This document shows positions 5,101-7,093 of a stretch of DNA of 7,093 nucleotides, piece by piece. The notes under the pieces were generated by a model. That model saw nothing but the letters and a program-made list of their open reading frames with translations, had not been told where the DNA came from and did no database searches. This DNA comes from an uncultured Verrucomicrobiota bacterium (GTDB lineage Bacteria; Verrucomicrobiota; Verrucomicrobiae; Opitutales; Opitutaceae). Where the stretch lies: contig CAMLQS010000267.1 of assembly GCA_946482165.1 (NCBI GenBank), forward strand, positions 1-7,093, written 5' to 3'. Made by a program: the position numbers and the translations under genes. The stretch's first letter is position 1. Each line of letters opens with the position of its first letter.

Positions 5101-7093
5101 GCGCACGGTGAAGGCGTTTGCACCGACGTCGGCGGTGCCGGGGGTGCCGGAGAGGGCGCCGTTGGCGGCGACGGCGAGCCAGGCGGGGCCGGCGACTTTG
5201 GAGAACGTGAGGGTGTCGCCGTAGGCGGCGTCGACGTCGGAGGCGTCGGGGGCAAGGGAGACGCCCGGATAGTAGGGCTGGTCGCGGGTGAGGGCGGGGC
5301 GGGCGAGGGAGGCGGAGCTCCAGGCGGGGGCGTCGTTGGTGTTGGCGACGTCGATGTAGAGCGTGGCGTCGTCGGTGGCTCCGGCGGAGTCGGTGACGCG
5401 GACGATGACGGTGTTGATGCCGACGTCGGCGTTGACCGGGGTGCCGGAAAGCGCGCCGTTGGCGGCGACGGTCAACCACGCGGGGCCGGAGAGCTTGGCG
5501 TAGGTGAGCGCGCCTCCGTTGGCGTCGTTGGCGTGGGCGGAGAGGGTCTGGGCGAGGGCGGAGTAGTTGGCGTCCTCGGTGGAGGCCGGGAGGAGGATGG
5601 GATCGGCGGTGAAGACGGGGGCGGAGTTGGCGCCACCCTGGCCCCAGAGGGAGTAGACTTCGTCGCCGGTGAGGCCGTGGTTGTAGATGCGGAAGTCGTC
5701 GATGCGGCCGGCGAAGTGGGGATCGTTGTTCCACATGCTGCGGCCCAGGTAGCAGAAGGGCTGGCCGAAGAGCGGGTCGACGAGGTCGATGACCTTGGAG
5801 TCGACGGGCTTGCCGTTGACGAAGAGCGTGCCGGTGTCGCCGTTGAGCGTGACGGCGACATGGACCCATTGGTTGGTCGGGAGGGCGGGGCCGCGCAGGT
5901 AGTAGGAGGCGTCGCCCTCGAAGTTTCCGCCGCGGGTCGTGGTAATGCCGAACTGGATACCGCTGCCGTTGGAGGCGGCGAGATACATGGTCTTTTCGAT
6001 CTCGGAGCCGAAGTCGAAGATGCGCTGCCAGGCGGCGCCGCCGGTCCAGTAGACCCAGGCGGCGAGGGTGATGTCCTGGTGGTTGCCCGAGCCGACGGGG
6101 AGCTGCACGTATTGGTCGGAGCCGTTGAGGGAGACGGCCTGGCCGCCGCCGAAACCGGCGGCGAAACCGGGGGCGGTCGTGCCGCCCTGGAGGGTGGCGT
6201 GGCGCGCGCCGACGGCATCCGCGGGCGTGCCATCGAAGGCGTAGCGGGTGACGAGCTCCTGGGCGACGCGGAGGGGCTCGCTGTCGATCTCGCCGGAGGG
6301 AGTGAGGGCGGTGACGACGTAGTGGTAGGCGGCGCCGTTGGCGACGGTGGCGTCGATGAAGTTGAGATCCGGGCCGGCGACGGAGCCGATCTGGGTGAAG
6401 GGGCCGGCGGCGGAGGAGGCGCGTTTCACGAGGTAGTTCGTGGCGCGGGCGGAGCCCCACCAGTCGAGGGCGACGCGGTTCTTGCTCCAGTGGGCGCGCA
6501 GGCCGGTGGGCGCCTGATCGGAGGTGATGGCGTCGCGGGCGAAGGTGAGGGAGCCGAGGCCGAACCAATCCACTTGAGAGGGGTGGATGGCGGTGTTTGG
6601 CGTGGGTTCTGGGCGGGTGGCGGCGACGGCGAGTTTGCTCCAGGGGGCGTCGATGCCCTTCACGCCGGCGTAGTGGTTGTAGACGAGTTCGAACTGATAG
6701 TATTGGCCGAGGCCTCGGGTGACGCCGGAGATGCCGCCCTCGGTGTAGCCGAGGGTGGAGTTGCGGTGGCGGGCGTTGGGGACGTCGTAACCGAGGTTGT
6801 ATTTCGCGTTGTATTCGAAGGCGCGGAGAACGCGGTTGTTGTCGTGGGCGAAGAGATCGTCTCCCTGGTTCCAGGCCATCTGGCAGAAGAGGGCCATGGC
6901 ATACCAGCCGCCCATGTTGTGGCCTTGGTCGCGGTTGGTTTCCTCGCCCTGCGCGAGGCCGCCCGGGTGGACATACCAGGCGGCGCGCTCGGCGCGGCTG
7001 TTGCCGGGGCCGTATTTGAAGAAGTCGACGGCCTGCTCGTAGACGGCGCGGTTGTCGCAGAGGATGCCGATGGCGGCCATGGAGGCCATGTTG
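2116..7093 (-). CDS. Giant modular alginate-lyase-like polysaccharide lyase with FN3, LamG and putative-Ig domains (5'-partial)
   Basis: The frame is open from the right edge to TGA at 2116-2118. Residues are numbered from the ATG at 7087-7089, which is internal: an AAC codon precedes it in frame, and the start, signal peptide and first half of the catalytic domain are off-window. Residues 1-190 match the C-terminal part of the Alginate_lyase (PF05426) alpha/alpha-barrel: SMAAIGILCDNRAVYEQAV, then QGEETNRDQGH at 47-57, AWNQGDDLF at 72-80, FEYNAKYNLGYDVP at 91-104 and YTEGGISG at 115-122. After that come FN3 192-277, LamG 278-486, two putative-Ig domains 488-585 and 587-683, LamG 686-883, FN3 884-969, LamG 970-1180, FN3 1181-1267, LamG 1268-1481 and FN3 1483-1568. 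A small C-terminal domain (about 1583-1657) ends RRFYRILVTR. Only three Cys are present. The family cleaves uronate-containing glycans by beta-elimination; the substrate here (alginate, glucuronan or other) cannot be decided. It is expected to be extracellular or surface-attached. Confidence 0.8.
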   Translation of the reverse strand, partial: NMASMAAIGILCDNRAVYEQAVDFFKYGPGNSRAERAAWYVHPGGLAQGEETNRDQGHNMGGWYAMALFCQMAWNQGDDLFAHDNNRVLRAFEYNAKYNLGYDVPNARHRNSTLGYTEGGISGVTRGLGQYYQFELVYNHYAGVKGIDAPWSKLAVAATRPEPTPNTAIHPSQVDWFGLGSLTFARDAITSDQAPTGLRAHWSKNRVALDWWGSARATNYLVKRASSAAGPFTQIGSVAGPDLNFIDATVANGAAYHYVVTALTPSGEIDSEPLRVAQELVTRYAFDGTPADAVGARHATLQGGTTAPGFAAGFGGGQAVSLNGSDQYVQLPVGSGNHQDITLAAWVYWTGGAAWQRIFDFGSEIEKTMYLAASNGSGIQFGITTTRGGNFEGDASYYLRGPALPTNQWVHVAVTLNGDTGTLFVNGKPVDSKVIDLVDPLFGQPFCYLGRSMWNNDPHFAGRIDDFRIYNHGLTGDEVYSLWGQGGANSAPVFTADPILLPASTEDANYSALAQTLSAHANDANGGALTYAKLSGPAWLTVAANGALSGTPVNADVGINTVIVRVTDSAGATDDATLYIDVANTNDAPAWSSASLARPALTRDQPYYPGVSLAPDASDVDAAYGDTLTFSKVAGPAWLAVAANGALSGTPGTADVGANAFTVRVTDSSGASADATLTITVHPHEQRAGLAFEDAFTDSLGNYSATAFGSPAFGIGRTGRGLIFDGVDDTLTLPAGIADSQDITIATWVYWNGGAAWQRIFDFGTGTDRYFFLTPSSGSNLRFVIYRDGIGQELNTAIPAAGQWFHVAVTLSGDTGRLYVNGALVATNATMTLNPSDIRPTQNFVGDSQFAADPLFNGRLDDFRVYNHALAASDIAALVDLVPAVPLSLTATPRTGRIDLVWTAAQGALTYSVKRALVSGGPYAVVASGLTGLTYADTAVVNGTPYHYVVSATNAKGESGHSPEAVATPSDLLARIKFDENTGATAADSTGNGWNAAFVNSPVWTPAYLRYGVNMPATANQHLTLPSGIASGLTDFTISTWIKVNAFATWQRVFDFGTGTTNYMFLSTQGAAGAGRPRFAIRTPGVGEQGIDSSIALVAGAWTHIAVTRSGNTARLYINGALAGTNTGTTLAPSGLGVTTQNYLGRSQWPDPYLNGALDDFRVYSRALSASELTTLSTPAAEPPDNLSARPENAGARLAWTAAEAATTYVVRRATQSGGPYATVASGVTGLVYLDSGLTNGTTYHYVVRAANATGESADSAEVSVLPNTLHVHLKLDETSGSLAADSGGRAVDAAAVNSPAWSSGRIDNSVTLASASSQYLALPSGSLDGISSVTIMTWVKPTTLATFARLFDFGNGTAPTATAGGYLFLTPTTGSVVRFAITNSGYNNEQRLSGTAPLPVGVWSHVAVTISAGVGRLYVNGALVNTNSAMTLTPASLGSLTANYIGRSQFAADPYFNGAVDDFRIYSEALSASQIALFASPLAAPQNLSATPGPLSLDVSWNAVANASSYTLKYATVSGGPYTTLSSGLAALTQHHSDLGFGSTYYYVVSAANAAYESPDSAEIAGTPASAPITEAESTPPHLALVPATGETPPAASLTTSTSVLGHVYQLQTSTDLSAGSWLDVGEPIPGSGEPIPFSTPYDPSEPRRFYRILVTR
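2119..2643 (-). other. Terminal FN3 and Verrucomicrobia-type C-terminal domain
   Basis: Residues 1483-1568 are a fourth FN3 (VSGGPYTTLSSGLAAL, then STYYYVVSAANAAYES). A Pro/Thr/Ala-rich linker follows at 1569-1600. Residues 1604-1657 form a small beta-rich domain with YQLQTSTDLSAGSWLDVG at 1609-1626 and the closing RRFYRILVTR. I recall domains ending in F-Y/F-R-hydrophobic at the extreme C-terminus of many large secreted Verrucomicrobiota proteins. A role in export or surface attachment is possible but unproven. No PEP-CTERM signal or transmembrane helix is present. Confidence 0.6.
2647..3549 (-). repeat. FN3-LamG module 3 of the giant lyase
   Basis: This encodes residues 1181-1481. The FN3 (1181-1267) carries QSGGPYATVASGVTGL and NGTTYHYVVRAANATGES, very close to module 2. 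The LamG (1268-1481) carries VTIMTWVKP, RLFDFGNG, VWSHVAVTISAGVG, RLYVNGALV, NYIGRSQF and GAVDDFRIYSEALSASQI. The unit length of 301 residues agrees with module 2, as expected from unit duplication. Confidence 0.75.
2818..2848 (-). repeat. 31-base exact repeat, copy in LamG 4 (partner 4618-4648)
   Basis: This is the exact partner of the segment in LamG 2. The similarity drops immediately on both sides, leaving an island of identity inside more diverged domains. Confidence 0.8.
3550..4440 (-). repeat. FN3-LamG module 2 of the giant lyase
   Basis: This encodes residues 884-1180. The FN3 (884-969) carries VSGGPYAVVASGLTGL and NGTPYHYVVSATNAKGES. The LamG (970-1180) carries FTISTWIKV, TWQRVFDFGTG, WTHIAVTRSGNT, RLYINGALAG, NYLGRSQW and GALDDFRVYSRALSASEL. 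The unit is 297 residues long and joins the next FN3-LamG unit with no linker. Confidence 0.75.
4618..4648 (-). repeat. 31-base exact repeat, copy in LamG 2 (partner 2818-2848)
   Basis: This 31-base segment is identical to 2818-2848, exactly 1,800 bases away, and encodes RLYVNGALV plus flanking bases. The third LamG at about 3721-3755 has only a diverged version (RLYINGALA). Confidence 0.8.
4801..4851 (-). repeat. 51-base near-identical repeat, copy in LamG 2 (partner 6007-6057)
   Basis: This is the partner of the repeat in LamG 1, with two mismatches (positions 4825 and 4838 against 6031 and 6044). The two copies lie 1,206 bases apart in the same orientation and frame. Confidence 0.8.
5041..5628 (-). 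repeat. Tandem pair of putative-Ig/cadherin-like (He_PIG-type) domains
   Basis: Residues 488-585 and 587-683 are two copies, offset by 99 residues (297 bases). Each has the hallmark GPAWLxVAANGALSGTP (copies starting at residues 535 and 634) followed by DVGxNxxxVRVTDSxG and a closing beta-strand. The DNA of the two copies is also clearly similar (around 5071-5190 and 5361-5490), pointing to a fairly recent tandem duplication. Such domains act as spacers in secreted carbohydrate enzymes. Here they sit where an FN3 would precede LamG 2. Confidence 0.75.
5632..6516 (-). repeat. FN3-LamG module 1 of the giant lyase
   Basis: This encodes residues 192-486. The FN3 (192-277) carries the signature NGAAYHYVVTALTPSGE. 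The LamG (278-486) shows LAAWVYW, AAWQRIFDFGS, QWVHVAVTLNGDTG, LFVNGK, YLGRSMW and GRIDDFRIYNHGL. It contains C446, the only Cys outside the catalytic domain. Its core is nearly identical in DNA to LamG 2. Confidence 0.75.
6007..6057 (-). repeat. 51-base near-identical repeat, copy in LamG 1 (partner 4801-4851)
   Basis: Bases 6007-6057 and 4801-4851 agree at all but two of 51 positions, with 24 identical bases in a row at the start. They encode the WVYW(T/N)GGAAWQRIFDFG core of LamG 1 and LamG 2. Synonymous positions are conserved too, which points to recent duplication or gene conversion. Confidence 0.8.
6520..7093 (-). other. Alginate_lyase-type catalytic domain, C-terminal portion
   Basis: This segment encodes residues 1-190 of the visible part of the giant protein. 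It is the only region with non-repetitive, helical composition and with clustered conserved polar residues: RDQGH at 53-57, WNQG at 74-77, NNR at 84-86 and EYNAKYNLG at 92-100. The closing DWFGLGSLTFARDA at 174-187 leads straight into the first FN3. The upstream catalytic residues, including any N-N-H type motif, are outside the window, so whether the enzyme is active cannot be judged. Confidence 0.75.

Noticed and set aside
2819..6360. Regular short GC-rich similarities that could suggest a CRISPR array or DNA satellite.
   Set aside because: The repeats are in frame, spaced by hundreds of bases, of unequal length and fully explained by duplicated FN3, LamG and putative-Ig domains.
4586..6568. 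A 660-codon frame on the minus strand within the giant lyase.
   Set aside because: The translation is an Arg/Pro/His-rich shadow in a second frame of the real gene, with no recognisable domain.

Overview
The window looks like part of the chromosome of a GC-rich Verrucomicrobiota bacterium, most likely of the Opitutaceae type. This is inferred from three things: a very large secreted polysaccharide lyase built from FN3, LamG and putative-Ig modules; a C-terminal domain ending in an FYR-type motif that is common in that phylum; and a helical repeat protein resembling uncharacterised Opitutaceae proteins. The taxonomic call rests on recall of protein families, because no rRNA or marker gene is present.

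Layout. Bases 1-1017 (+ strand) hold the 3' part of a gene for a charged, helical, probably exported protein. Its start lies to the left of the window. The frame stays open across the whole segment except for one in-frame amber codon at 244-246. Helical repeats of about 77 residues continue across that stop, so this is probably one gene broken by a point mutation (or a sequencing error), not two genes. Bases 1018-1080 are a short convergent intergenic gap with a GC-rich palindrome. Bases 1081-2037 (- strand) encode a 318-residue secreted protein with a single LamG (concanavalin A-like) domain and a disordered, basic tail. Bases 2116-7093 (- strand) encode at least 1,658 residues of a giant modular protein whose N-terminus lies to the right of the window. 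It consists of the C-terminal part of an alginate-lyase-like catalytic domain, then FN3-LamG, two putative-Ig domains, LamG, FN3-LamG, FN3-LamG, FN3 and a small C-terminal domain.

How the genes may work together. The two minus-strand genes run in the same direction, 78 bases apart, with the lyase first. They probably form one transcription unit for breakdown of a uronic-acid-containing polysaccharide outside the cell, with the LamG proteins serving for carbohydrate or surface contact. This is inference from domain content, and the substrate cannot be read from the sequence. The plus-strand gene converges on them and shows no functional link.

No RNA gene, CRISPR array, insertion sequence, phage gene or defence system was found. 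The long reading frames in other frames of 1081-7093, including one of 1,090 codons on the plus strand, are by-products of high third-position GC. The most notable points are the in-frame amber codon and the internally duplicated architecture of the giant lyase; nothing here is clearly a new biological system.
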